DNA from: Fusicatenibacter_A intestinipullorum
GTDB taxonomy: Bacteria; Bacillota; Negativicutes; Acidaminococcales; Acidaminococcaceae
DNA length: 64,000 nucleotides
NCBI GenBank assembly: GCA_019117495.1
Contig: DWZP01000026.1
Location: 1-64,000, forward strand
Direction: 5' to 3'
This document shows, piece by piece, positions 57,523 through 64,000 of this stretch. The stretch's first letter is position 1. Each line of letters starts with the position of its first letter. The translations under genes and the position numbers were made by a program. The notes below the pieces were generated by a model. The model was given only the letters and a program-made list of their open reading frames with translations. It was not told the origin of the DNA and made no database searches.

Positions 57523-58806
57523 TTAAAACAGTTCTTTTAAAATCATGGTCTGTTCGCGGTCGGGGCCTACGGAAACAATGCCTACTTCAACGCCCGCTAC
57601 TTCGCTCATGCGTTTTAAGTATTTTTTGCAGTTTTCAGGCAGGTCTTCGTATTTGCGTACGCCGCTGATATCGGTCATCCAGCCTTCAAATTCTTCGTAA
57701 ACAGGTTCAACCTGTGCCAAAACTTTCAGGCTTGCCGGGATTTGTTTGATTTCTTCGCCGTTATATTTGTAGCCTACGCACATTTTAATTACCGGCATTT
57801 CGTCAAGAATGTCAAGACGGGTTACTGCCAGGCAGTCAAGGCTGTTTACGCGTGCGCTGTATTTCAGCATAAAGGCGTCAAGCCAGCCGCAGCGGCGCGG
57901 GCGTCCGGTAACGGTGCCGTATTCGTGGCCGCGTTCACGCAGGGCGTTGCCGTCAGCGTCAAACAGTTCGCATACAAACGGGCCTTCGCCAACACGGGTG
58001 GTGTAAGCTTTTACTACGCCAACCACATGGTTGATGCACAGCGGGCCTACGCCGCTGCCGGTTGCCGCATTGGCAGCAGTCGGGTTGGAGCTTGTTACAT
58101 ACGGATAGGTGCCGTGGTCAATATCAAGGAAGGTAGCCTGTGCGCCTTCGAACAATACGTTTTTGCCTGCCTCAAAAACTTCGCCAAGCACAACGCCGGT
58201 ATCGCAAACATGCGGGCGGAGTTCTTCGGCATAAGCCAGGTATTCTTTCAGCACGCTGTCATAGTTAAACGGTTCGCCGCCGTAAATTTTGGTAATAATT
58301 TCATTTTTGGCAGCCAGGTTTACACGCAGCTTGTCAGCAAAAGTATCGGGTTCCATCAAATCGCAGATGCGGATGCCGGTACGGGCTACTTTATCCATGT
58401 AGCAGGGGCCGATGCCGCCTTTGGTAGTGCCGATTTTGTGTTCGCCGAGTGCAGCTTCCTGCAGTTCGTCCAATTTTGCATGGTAAGGCATAACAACGTG
58501 GGCGCGGTCGGAAATCAAAAGATTGCTGCAGTCAATGCCCTGGGCTTTCATGCCTGCAATTTCCTGAAGTACAACTGCGGGGTTAATAACTACGCCGTTG
58601 CCGAGGATATTGATTTTATCTTTGTACAGTACGCCGGAGGGCAAAAGACGCAGTTTATAGGCAACATCGTCTACAACAACGGTGTGCCCTGCGTTGGAGC
58701 CGCCGGAATAACGTACAACAGCGTTGGCTTTCTGAGCCAGGTAATCAACAATCTTGCCTTTGCCTTCATCGCCCCACTGGGCGCCGATAACTACAACAGA
58801 TGACAT
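57523..58806 (-). CDS. purA: Adenylosuccinate synthetase
   Basis: 427 residues. IGAQWGDEGKGKIVDYLA is the GTP loop with the catalytic Asp, SNAGHTVV the second, and IGTTKGGIGPCYMDK, LFEGAQATFLDIDHGTYPYVTSSN and KAYTTRVGEGPF are all conserved. It makes adenylosuccinate from IMP, aspartate and GTP. The purB gene precedes it by 20 bases on the same strand, so the two AMP branch enzymes are co-expressed. AAGGAGAG precedes the ATG. Confidence 0.97.
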   Translation of the reverse strand: MSSVVVIGAQWGDEGKGKIVDYLAQKANAVVRYSGGSNAGHTVVVDDVAYKLRLLPSGVLYKDKINILGNGVVINPAVVLQEIAGMKAQGIDCSNLLISDRAHVVMPYHAKLDELQEAALGEHKIGTTKGGIGPCYMDKVARTGIRICDLMEPDTFADKLRVNLAAKNEIITKIYGGEPFNYDSVLKEYLAYAEELRPHVCDTGVVLGEVFEAGKNVLFEGAQATFLDIDHGTYPYVTSSNPTAANAATGSGVGPLCINHVVGVVKAYTTRVGEGPFVCELFDADGNALRERGHEYGTVTGRPRRCGWLDAFMLKYSARVNSLDCLAVTRLDILDEMPVIKMCVGYKYNGEEIKQIPASLKVLAQVEPVYEEFEGWMTDISGVRKYEDLPENCKKYLKRMSEVAGVEVGIVSVGPDREQTMILKELF

Positions 58807-58826
58807 AACTATCTCTCCTTATATAA

Positions 58827-60119
58827 TCATAATCCGAAGCGCGCCATAATGAGGTCTACATTGCGCAGCATCGGCATGGGGTCAAAGCAATGCTCAATTT
58901 CTTCATCGGTGAGGTATTTTTTAATATCCTCATCGTGTTCAACATTGGTTTTAAAGTCTGCACCTTCCAGCCAGCGGGCCATAGCGTTGCGCTGTACCCA
59001 TTTGTAAGCGTCCTCGCGCAGTACGCCTTTGCTTACAAGGGCAATCAGCAGGTTCTGGCTGTAAATAAGGCCGCCGGTTTTGTTCATGTTGGCAATCATG
59101 GCATCCGGATAAACCAGCAGTTTATCAACAATGTTGATGAATTTGCGCAGCATATGGTCCAGTGCAATGGTTGCATCCGGCAGAATAACCCTTTCTACGG
59201 AAGAATGGGAAATATCGCGTTCATGCCACAGGGTAACGTCTTCAAGGGCGGCAACGGCATAACCGCGCAGCAGCCTTGCCATACCGGAAATTTTTTCGCA
59301 GGTAATGGGGTTGCGTTTGTGCGGCATGGCCGAAGAACCTTTCTGGCCGGGCGCAAAATATTCTTCAGCTTCGCGGATATCGGTGCGCTGGAGATTGCGG
59401 ATTTCGGTTGCCATTTTTTCCAGCGAAGAACCGATAATGGCGATGGTGGTTAAATAATCGGCGTGGCGGTCGCGCTGGATAACCTGGGTTGCCAGGCGTG
59501 CAGCCTTAATGCCGAGTTTTTCGCATACATATTCTTCAACAAACGGGTCGATGTTGGAGTAAGTGCCGACAGCGCCGGAAAGCTTGCCGACGGAGATAAA
59601 TTCGCGGGCCTGTTTCAGGCGTTCCATATTGCGTTCGGTTTCATCCATCCACAGCGCAAATTTCAGGCCGAAGGTCATCGGTTCGGCGTGAATGCCGTGC
59701 GTGCGGCCAATCATAACGGTGTGTTTGTGTTCGGCGGCGCGGCGTTTTAAAACTTCGTGCAGCTTTTCGAGGTGTTTCATCAAAAGGTCTGCGGATTGCT
59801 GCATCATAACGCCCATAGCGGTGTCTTTAACGTCGCTTGAGGTTAAGCCTTTATGGATGTATTTGGAAGCATCGCCCACATATTCTGCAACATTTGTTAA
59901 AAAGGCGATAATATCGTGGTTGGTAACAGCCTCAATTTCTTTAATGCGTTCAATGCGGAAATCTGCTTTGGTCTGAATGTCATGCAAAGCGTCATCAGGC
60001 ACAATGCCCAGTTTGTTCATGGCTTCGCAGGCAAGAATTTCCACGCGCAGCATGGTGCGGAATTCGTTTTCAAGAGTCCAGATATTGCCCATTTCCGGAT
60101 TGGTATAGCGTTCAATCAT
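58827..60119 (-). CDS. purB: Adenylosuccinate lyase
   Basis: 430 residues. The superfamily signature GSSAMPHKRNPITCEKI is present around residue 260. TSSDVKDTAMGVMMQQ and IGRTHGIHAEPMTFG provide the active-site His residues, and DRHADYLTTIAIIGSSLEKMA follows. It cleaves SAICAR and adenylosuccinate to fumarate. ATG 60119 is used, preceded by GGGGGGC; TTG or ATG further upstream would include that site. It forms an operon with purA and shares its substrate pathway with purC at 27.5 kb. Confidence 0.97.
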   Translation of the reverse strand: MIERYTNPEMGNIWTLENEFRTMLRVEILACEAMNKLGIVPDDALHDIQTKADFRIERIKEIEAVTNHDIIAFLTNVAEYVGDASKYIHKGLTSSDVKDTAMGVMMQQSADLLMKHLEKLHEVLKRRAAEHKHTVMIGRTHGIHAEPMTFGLKFALWMDETERNMERLKQAREFISVGKLSGAVGTYSNIDPFVEEYVCEKLGIKAARLATQVIQRDRHADYLTTIAIIGSSLEKMATEIRNLQRTDIREAEEYFAPGQKGSSAMPHKRNPITCEKISGMARLLRGYAVAALEDVTLWHERDISHSSVERVILPDATIALDHMLRKFINIVDKLLVYPDAMIANMNKTGGLIYSQNLLIALVSKGVLREDAYKWVQRNAMARWLEGADFKTNVEHDEDIKKYLTDEEIEHCFDPMPMLRNVDLIMARFGL

Positions 60120-60283
60120 ATTTTTGCCCCCCAAAGTGTTTTTTACAATAAGAAACAGGAAGCAGCCTCTTTTGTGCCCTTCCTTAACGACAAAACTTAT
60201 TATCCTTTCTTATCATACCATTTATAGCATTTTACCGCAAGGCTATCCGGCTTTTTTATAAAAATATTCCTGCGGAAGATGCA

Positions 60284-60319
60284 AAACGGCAGCGCCAAAA
60301 ATTTATGGCTGTGCCGTTT
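60284..60319 (-). terminator. Terminator after the SLC13-type gene
   Basis: AAACGGCA / TGCCGTTT with inner GCC/GGC pairing and a T-tract on the minus strand. Confidence 0.7.
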
Positions 60320-60322
60320 ATA

Positions 60323-61432
60323 TCAGTAAAAAGCATGCAGCGCATACAGTGCTGCCAAAAATATTAAATTGTCAACCGTAAAAATTGCCAGGTACTGCCG
60401 CCTTAAATGCGGATACTTTGCAGCAACCTGCTTGTAGGAGATAAGGCTTGCCATGGAAGCAATGAGCGTACCGAGGCCGCCGAGGTTGGTGCCTACGATA
60501 AGCGCGGCGTAGTTACTGCTGTAACCTGAAAGCAGCATTGCCGCAGGTACGTTGCTGATAACCTGGCTGACGGCGACGCTTATTAAAACTTCGTTGCCGG
60601 CCAGAATCTGATTGATAAAACTGTGCAGGCTTCCGATATGGTTCATATTGCCGACAAAAATAAAAAAGAAAAGGAAGGTCAGCAGCAGAGAGTAATCAAT
60701 CTGCCGGAACAGGCTTTTATTTTTGTATAAAAGTGCGGCGGCAACAATGGCCAGCAGTACCAGGTGCGGCACAAAGTGGGCCACGGTTAGCACGCACAAA
60801 GCAAATAAAACAAGGTAAAAGCAGACGGTGCGCTTATCTTTAAGCCGTTCGGTTTTTATATCCAGCTGCAGGTGTTCTTCCGGGTAAAATACAAGCACAA
60901 CTACCGTCAGCATAAAAGCTGCAAGGCCGGTATACAGCCACATCAGTTCCAAAAACTCCGGCACGCCCATGCCCGAAAGCGAAAACAGGTACAAATTCTG
61001 CGGATTGCCGATAGGCGTAAACATGCTGCCGAGGTTGGCCGCTATTGTCATCAGCGTAACGGTGCCGCAAAGTTTGTCCGTTAAATTAATCATTTCCAAA
61101 ATCATAATGCCGAAAGGCACAAAGGTAATCAGCGAAACGTCATTGGTGATGAACATGCTGCTGATAAAGCATAAAAATATAAGTGTAAACACAATGCCGC
61201 GCCTTGTTTTTACCTTAATTAATATGCGGCTGCCGATAAACTGCAAAAAGTTCTGCCCGCGCAGGCCTTCAATAATCAGCATCAAGCAGAACAGCATGAT
61301 GAGCGTATTAAAATCAATATAGCGCAGATATTTAAGGCTGGGCGGCTCAATGAGGCACGAAAGCAGCGCCAGCAGCAGCGAAACGCTTAAAACAATATCA
61401 TTGCGCAGATAGTTTTTTATTTTTGCAAGCAC
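60323..61432 (-). CDS. SLC13/ArsB-like anion permease
   Basis: 369 residues with about ten membrane helices. The ITNDVSLITFVPFGIMIL and ANLGSMFTPIGNPQNLYLF segments match the ArsB/CitM/SLC13 (ion transporter superfamily), including the G-N-P-Q-N and T-N-D motifs; ISNVPAAMLLSGY repeats the pattern in the second half. Typical substrates are carboxylates, sulfate or arsenite; the exact one is unknown. The GTG start has AAAGG about ten bases before it. It stands alone. Confidence 0.82.
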   Translation of the reverse strand: MLAKIKNYLRNDIVLSVSLLLALLSCLIEPPSLKYLRYIDFNTLIMLFCLMLIIEGLRGQNFLQFIGSRILIKVKTRRGIVFTLIFLCFISSMFITNDVSLITFVPFGIMILEMINLTDKLCGTVTLMTIAANLGSMFTPIGNPQNLYLFSLSGMGVPEFLELMWLYTGLAAFMLTVVVLVFYPEEHLQLDIKTERLKDKRTVCFYLVLFALCVLTVAHFVPHLVLLAIVAAALLYKNKSLFRQIDYSLLLTFLFFFIFVGNMNHIGSLHSFINQILAGNEVLISVAVSQVISNVPAAMLLSGYSSNYAALIVGTNLGGLGTLIASMASLISYKQVAAKYPHLRRQYLAIFTVDNLIFLAALYALHAFY

Positions 61433-61564
61433 TTGTTAAACGCCTTTCCGTAAAAGCAAAATAAATTCTTAAACATTGTACCATATTTGCAGAAAGATAC
61501 AAAAGATTTTAATAAAATTTTAGCGGTTTATTTTTGTTTGCTGTGCTTTATTTGTTTACGTTTG

Positions 61565-61593
61565 TTGACATAATTCTTTAACAGAGTTACACT
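61565..61593 (+). promoter_or_regulatory. Promoter of the intact EamA gene
   Basis: TTGACA, 17-base spacer, TACACT. A small stem AACAGC/GCTGTT lies in the following leader. Confidence 0.75.
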
Positions 61594-61673
61594 AATATCA
61601 ATATATTAAAAGAAAACAGCAATATTTAAAACGCTGTTACAAAATTTATTTTGTTTTGAAAGGGAAAGATATT

Positions 61674-62537
61674 ATGAAGGAAAGTGTACAGGCAAAATTA
61701 ATGCTCAGTGCAGCTATGGTTATTTTCGGCACGCTGGGCGTTTTTACGCGCAATATTAGTGTAACAAGCGGCGAACTGGCGCTCTACCGTGCGGTGCTGG
61801 CTTCTGTTCTTATCGGGTTTTACCTGGTATTTATTAAAAAGGGCGGGCTTAATTTAAAAAACGCCGGGCGAGAGCTGCCGCTTTTACTTGCTTCCGGCAT
61901 TGCCATGGGCATTAACTGGATTTTGCTGTTTCAGGCGTACCGCTATACAACAATTTCGGCGGCTACTTTAAGCTATTACTTTGCGCTGGTCATCGTTACG
62001 GTGGCTTCGCCATTTTTGTTTCGCGAGCGGCTGACGGCAAAACAGATTATCTGTTTTGTAATGTCCACGCTGGGGCTGGTGCTTATTATAGGCACCGGCG
62101 GCGGTGAAGAAACTGCCGGTATTACAGGCATTTTGTTTGGGCTGGGGGCGGCGGTTTTTTATGCCGCTGTTATTTTGCTTAATAAATTTATTAAAAACGT
62201 GGCAGGCATACAGCGAACCATTTTGCAGATGCTGGCCGCTGTTGTTACTTTGCTGCCGTACGTGGCGTTAAGCAGCGGGTTTAATTTGAACCTGCTGGAC
62301 GGTACCGGCTGGGCATGCCTGCTGACGGTTGGTCTGTTCCATACAGGTATTACTTACTGCCTGTATTTTTCCGCATTGAAAGATTTAACGGGGCAGGAAG
62401 CCGCTATTTTAAGCTATATAGACCCCCTGGTTGCCGTAATAATTTCCGTACTTTTACTGGGCGAGCCCATGACGCTGATGCAGCTTATCGGCGGCGCGCT
62501 GATACTGGGCTTTACTTTGTGGAATGAGAAAGCGTAG
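61674..62537 (+). CDS. EamA/DMT-family transporter
   Basis: 287 residues and ten membrane helices in two EamA halves. LMLSAAMVIFGTLGVFTRNI begins the first half; GLGAAVFYAAVILLNKFIKN begins the second; LSYIDPLVAVIISVLLLGEPMTLMQLIGGALILG closes the protein. The family exports metabolites such as amino acids. ATG 61674 is chosen, with AAAGGG upstream; the frame open from 61656 includes that site. It has its own promoter and an inverted-repeat element follows it. Confidence 0.88.
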   Translation: MKESVQAKLMLSAAMVIFGTLGVFTRNISVTSGELALYRAVLASVLIGFYLVFIKKGGLNLKNAGRELPLLLASGIAMGINWILLFQAYRYTTISAATLSYYFALVIVTVASPFLFRERLTAKQIICFVMSTLGLVLIIGTGGGEETAGITGILFGLGAAVFYAAVILLNKFIKNVAGIQRTILQMLAAVVTLLPYVALSSGFNLNLLDGTGWACLLTVGLFHTGITYCLYFSALKDLTGQEAAILSYIDPLVAVIISVLLLGEPMTLMQLIGGALILGFTLWNEKA

Positions 62538-62559
62538 CCTTATCATAATTTAAAAATAT

Positions 62560-62712
62560 AAAAACATAGAGATATACTTCTGCGGCCCGGCAAAAATGAT
62601 GTGGCTTCTCCGATTCCGCCCGGGCTGCGCAGCCGGGCTCCCGAAAAATAGCGTGCTGAATTTAACCGCCACATTTTTTAGCTCGTTCCTTGAAGCACAT
62701 CTCTATGCTTTT
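62560..62712. repeat. Large imperfect inverted-repeat element
   Basis: Outer arms 62560-62580 and 62692-62712 pair over 21 positions with three mismatches, which become G-U pairs in the minus-strand RNA. Inside are ATGTGGC / GCCACAT (about 62598-62605 and 62668-62674) and a GC-rich tip GCCCGG-CTG / CAG-CCGGGC (62618-62638). No gene fits here. It resembles a miniature repeat element or a structured RNA. Confidence 0.65.
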
Positions 62713-62763
62713 GCTGAATTTATAATGTAAAACCCGCCGCGTAATAACGGCGGGTTGCTTTTA

Positions 62764-63435
62764 TTATTGGGTTAATAGCCACTTAATGCCGGCGGCGCTG
62801 CGGCTGGTAATATTGCGGTAATGGCCGCCGGGGTTAAGTTCATAACAAGTGTTAATGCCAAGGCTGCGGTAATGCGCTGCCAGTTCTTCCGTACACTGCT
62901 GCACGGTTTTAAGGTACTGGTTGCGTGCGCGTGCTTCTTTATCGCCAAGTGATAAATACAAATGCTGCGGAGTTTTACAAAGCGTGTTTTGCAGGGCAAA
63001 ATCCTTAAAGCCGGGGTACCACAGCGAACCGCTCATGCTCGCCGCGCGGCTGAACAAATCCGTTTTGTACAGCGCGTATACGGTAAACAAACCGGCCAGC
63101 GAATATCCTGCAAGCCCGCGCCACAAAATTCTGTTTAAGCCTGCTTCTGCCTGCGGTAAAACCTGCTGTGTTAAAAATTGCAGGTAGGCGTCCGCGCCTC
63201 CGGTAAACATCTCGCTGTACTTAAATAAATTGCCTGCCGACCACGGCGAAAGCTCCGCTTCCCAGTTCAAGCCGCTGACAGTTACCAGTGTAAAATCCGG
63301 GCAGCCGCCTTTTTGAACCTCCGCATACACTTCGCCGCCGTCGTCGTTGTAGGTTGTTAAATAAATTACCGGCTTGTTTTCCGCCAAAGCGGGATAGACC
63401 GTTATTTTTTTGTTATAACTTGTAAATGTAAACAT
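62764..63435 (-). CDS. Alpha/beta-hydrolase fold esterase
   Basis: 223 residues. An IroE/Fes-type esterase fold: VIYLTTYNDDGGEVYAEVQ at the start, LAGYSLAGLFTVYALYKTDLFSRAASMSGSLWYPGF with the nucleophile in GYSLAG, YLSLGDKEARARNQYL, and NPGGHYRNITSRSAAGIKWLL with the catalytic His. No signal peptide, so cytosolic. It may cleave esters such as siderophores, but the substrate is unknown. GAGGCGC precedes the ATG. Confidence 0.85.
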   Translation of the reverse strand: MFTFTSYNKKITVYPALAENKPVIYLTTYNDDGGEVYAEVQKGGCPDFTLVTVSGLNWEAELSPWSAGNLFKYSEMFTGGADAYLQFLTQQVLPQAEAGLNRILWRGLAGYSLAGLFTVYALYKTDLFSRAASMSGSLWYPGFKDFALQNTLCKTPQHLYLSLGDKEARARNQYLKTVQQCTEELAAHYRSLGINTCYELNPGGHYRNITSRSAAGIKWLLTQ

Positions 63436-63578
63436 AGTGCGCCTCGGTTGATGATATTATTTTATACTATTTTAGCATTTTTTGTTGAAAGTGATTAGTA
63501 GAATATTTAAGCGCCGGCTATTATGGTTCTGTTTGGCTTGTATATAAGAAATGAATTTGATTTTTGATATTATATATG

Positions 63579-63605
63579 ATACTATAAAGATACTAAATAT
63601 AGTAT
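63579..63605. promoter_or_regulatory. Palindromic operator candidate of hicAB
   Basis: ATACTATA / TATAGTAT, a perfect 8-base repeat with an 11-base spacer, lies directly before the hicA ribosome site. HicB-type antitoxins bind such sites to repress their own operon. Confidence 0.55.
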
Positions 63606-63628
63606 TATCGTTGAAAGGTGGTTAGCCC

Positions 63629-63880
63629 GTGGGGCAAATAGAAAAGAGATTAAGAGCGTTATCTGAGGGCAAAGATTTACCGTGGAATAAAGTAGTGACA
63701 TTGTTGGAATATTATGGGGCAAAGGTACAGCCACCAAACAGCGGCAGCCATTTTAAAGTTTTTATGCAGGGTAAAACACCGTTAATTATACCGGTACATA
63801 ATGGCAGAATTAAAAAAGTTTATGCCAATAAAATTGCTGAGTATTTAAGTGAGTTTATTGATTTAAGCGGCAAGGAGTGA
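63629..63880 (+). CDS. hicA: HicA-family mRNA interferase toxin
   Basis: 83 residues, a single dsRBD-like HicA domain. NKVVTLLEYYGAKVQPPNSGSHFKVFMQGKTPLIIPVHNGRIKKVYANKIAEYL has the family's G-S-H with the catalytic His and the P-x-H-x-x-x-x-K pattern. HicA cuts mRNA independently of ribosomes. It starts at GTG 63629 after AAAGGTGG. Its stop is five bases before the HicB start. It is a little longer than the minimal toxin of about 60 residues. Confidence 0.87.
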   Translation: MGQIEKRLRALSEGKDLPWNKVVTLLEYYGAKVQPPNSGSHFKVFMQGKTPLIIPVHNGRIKKVYANKIAEYLSEFIDLSGKE

Positions 63881-63885
63881 GTAAT

Positions 63886-64000
63886 ATGAAAAACGCTTCT
63901 AAAGATTTAAAGTATTACCTTGAATTAAATTATCCATATCAAATAACAAAAATTGATGAAGCAGATGGCGGCGGCTTTTTGATTGAAGTACCAATGTTAA
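63886..64000 (+). CDS. hicB: HicB-family antitoxin, 5' end only
   Basis: The frame runs off the window; 38 codons are seen. KDLKYYLELNYPYQITKIDEADGGGFLIEVPML has the start of the HicB fold (YY-x-L-x-x-x-YP-x-x-x-x with E-x-D-GGGF). Position right after hicA with AAGGAG in front confirms the pair. HicB would block HicA and bind the operator upstream. Confidence 0.88.
   Translation, partial: MKNASKDLKYYLELNYPYQITKIDEADGGGFLIEVPML

Noticed and set aside
57742..58803. 353-codon open frame on the plus strand
   Set aside because: It lies entirely antisense to purA, has no family motifs and its composition (many Phe, Ala, Asn) is what the reverse complement of a GC3-biased gene gives.
62560..62712. 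Possible tRNA or tmRNA-like gene
   Set aside because: The CGATTCC string suggested a T-loop, but there is no acceptor stem of seven pairs, no anticodon arm and the fold is one long hairpin.

Overview
The window looks like part of the chromosome of a diderm Firmicute (Negativicutes, plausibly Acidaminococcaceae such as Phascolarctobacterium). Three things point there. The rsmG-noc-soj-spo0J order and parS sites are typical of the origin region of Firmicutes. A complete autotransporter with a C-terminal outer-membrane barrel needs an outer membrane. Strong AGGAGG ribosome sites and many TTG/GTG starts are Firmicute-like. The genus is inference; the sequence only supports the class-level placement. 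The lifestyle looks anaerobic: DcuC C4-dicarboxylate carrier, CbiK-type cobaltochelatase, iron-sulfur flavoprotein and ferredoxin-like proteins.

Layout. 1-6.8 kb: origin-proximal block (rsmG 3' end, noc, a membrane-anchored zinc-ribbon protein, an FMN hydroxy-acid dehydrogenase, YbaK, GNAT, two parS sites, parA/parB, DUF554, DUF4446). 7-15.1 kb: metabolic and transport genes (PHP phosphatase, FAH family, YczE-like protein, MATE, M20 and M19 peptidases, an Isf-like flavoprotein, dcuC). 15.3-17.3 kb: a three-gene minus-strand group (ECF-S-like membrane protein, DtxR-family regulator, cbiK). 17.35-18.28 kb: a gene-free stretch packed with inverted repeats. 18.3-27.4 kb: FkbM methyltransferase, an iron-type ABC transporter, a second binding protein and a two-component system divergent from a PepSY protein. 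27.5-30.7 kb: purC and the autotransporter with an attenuator-like leader. 30.7-41.1 kb: CPA2 antiporter, YigZ, nicotinamidase, a ZnuABC-type operon, PHP exonuclease/phosphatase, MATE, TetR, DUF362 ferredoxin protein.

41.2-47.2 kb holds the most interesting system: a circularly permuted ATP-grasp, an alpha-E protein and a transglutaminase, followed by two AstE/AspA-like metallo-deacylases. A third deacylase is divergent. The last deacylase has lost its first zinc-binding histidine. This looks like a peptide or amide synthesis and turnover locus of unknown product.

47.3-64 kb: DUF2130, patatin, a PNPOx-like protein, an EamA transporter broken by a T8 tract, an Rrf2-HD-mnmA-secreted-protein operon that lacks the usual cysteine desulfurase, an AEC transporter, a LexA-box-controlled LysM protein, dpaL, purBA, an SLC13 permease, a second EamA protein, an esterase and the start of a hicAB toxin-antitoxin pair. 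No rRNA, tRNA, CRISPR array, insertion sequence or prophage was seen. Housekeeping genes are mostly single or in short operons separated by clear intrinsic terminators.
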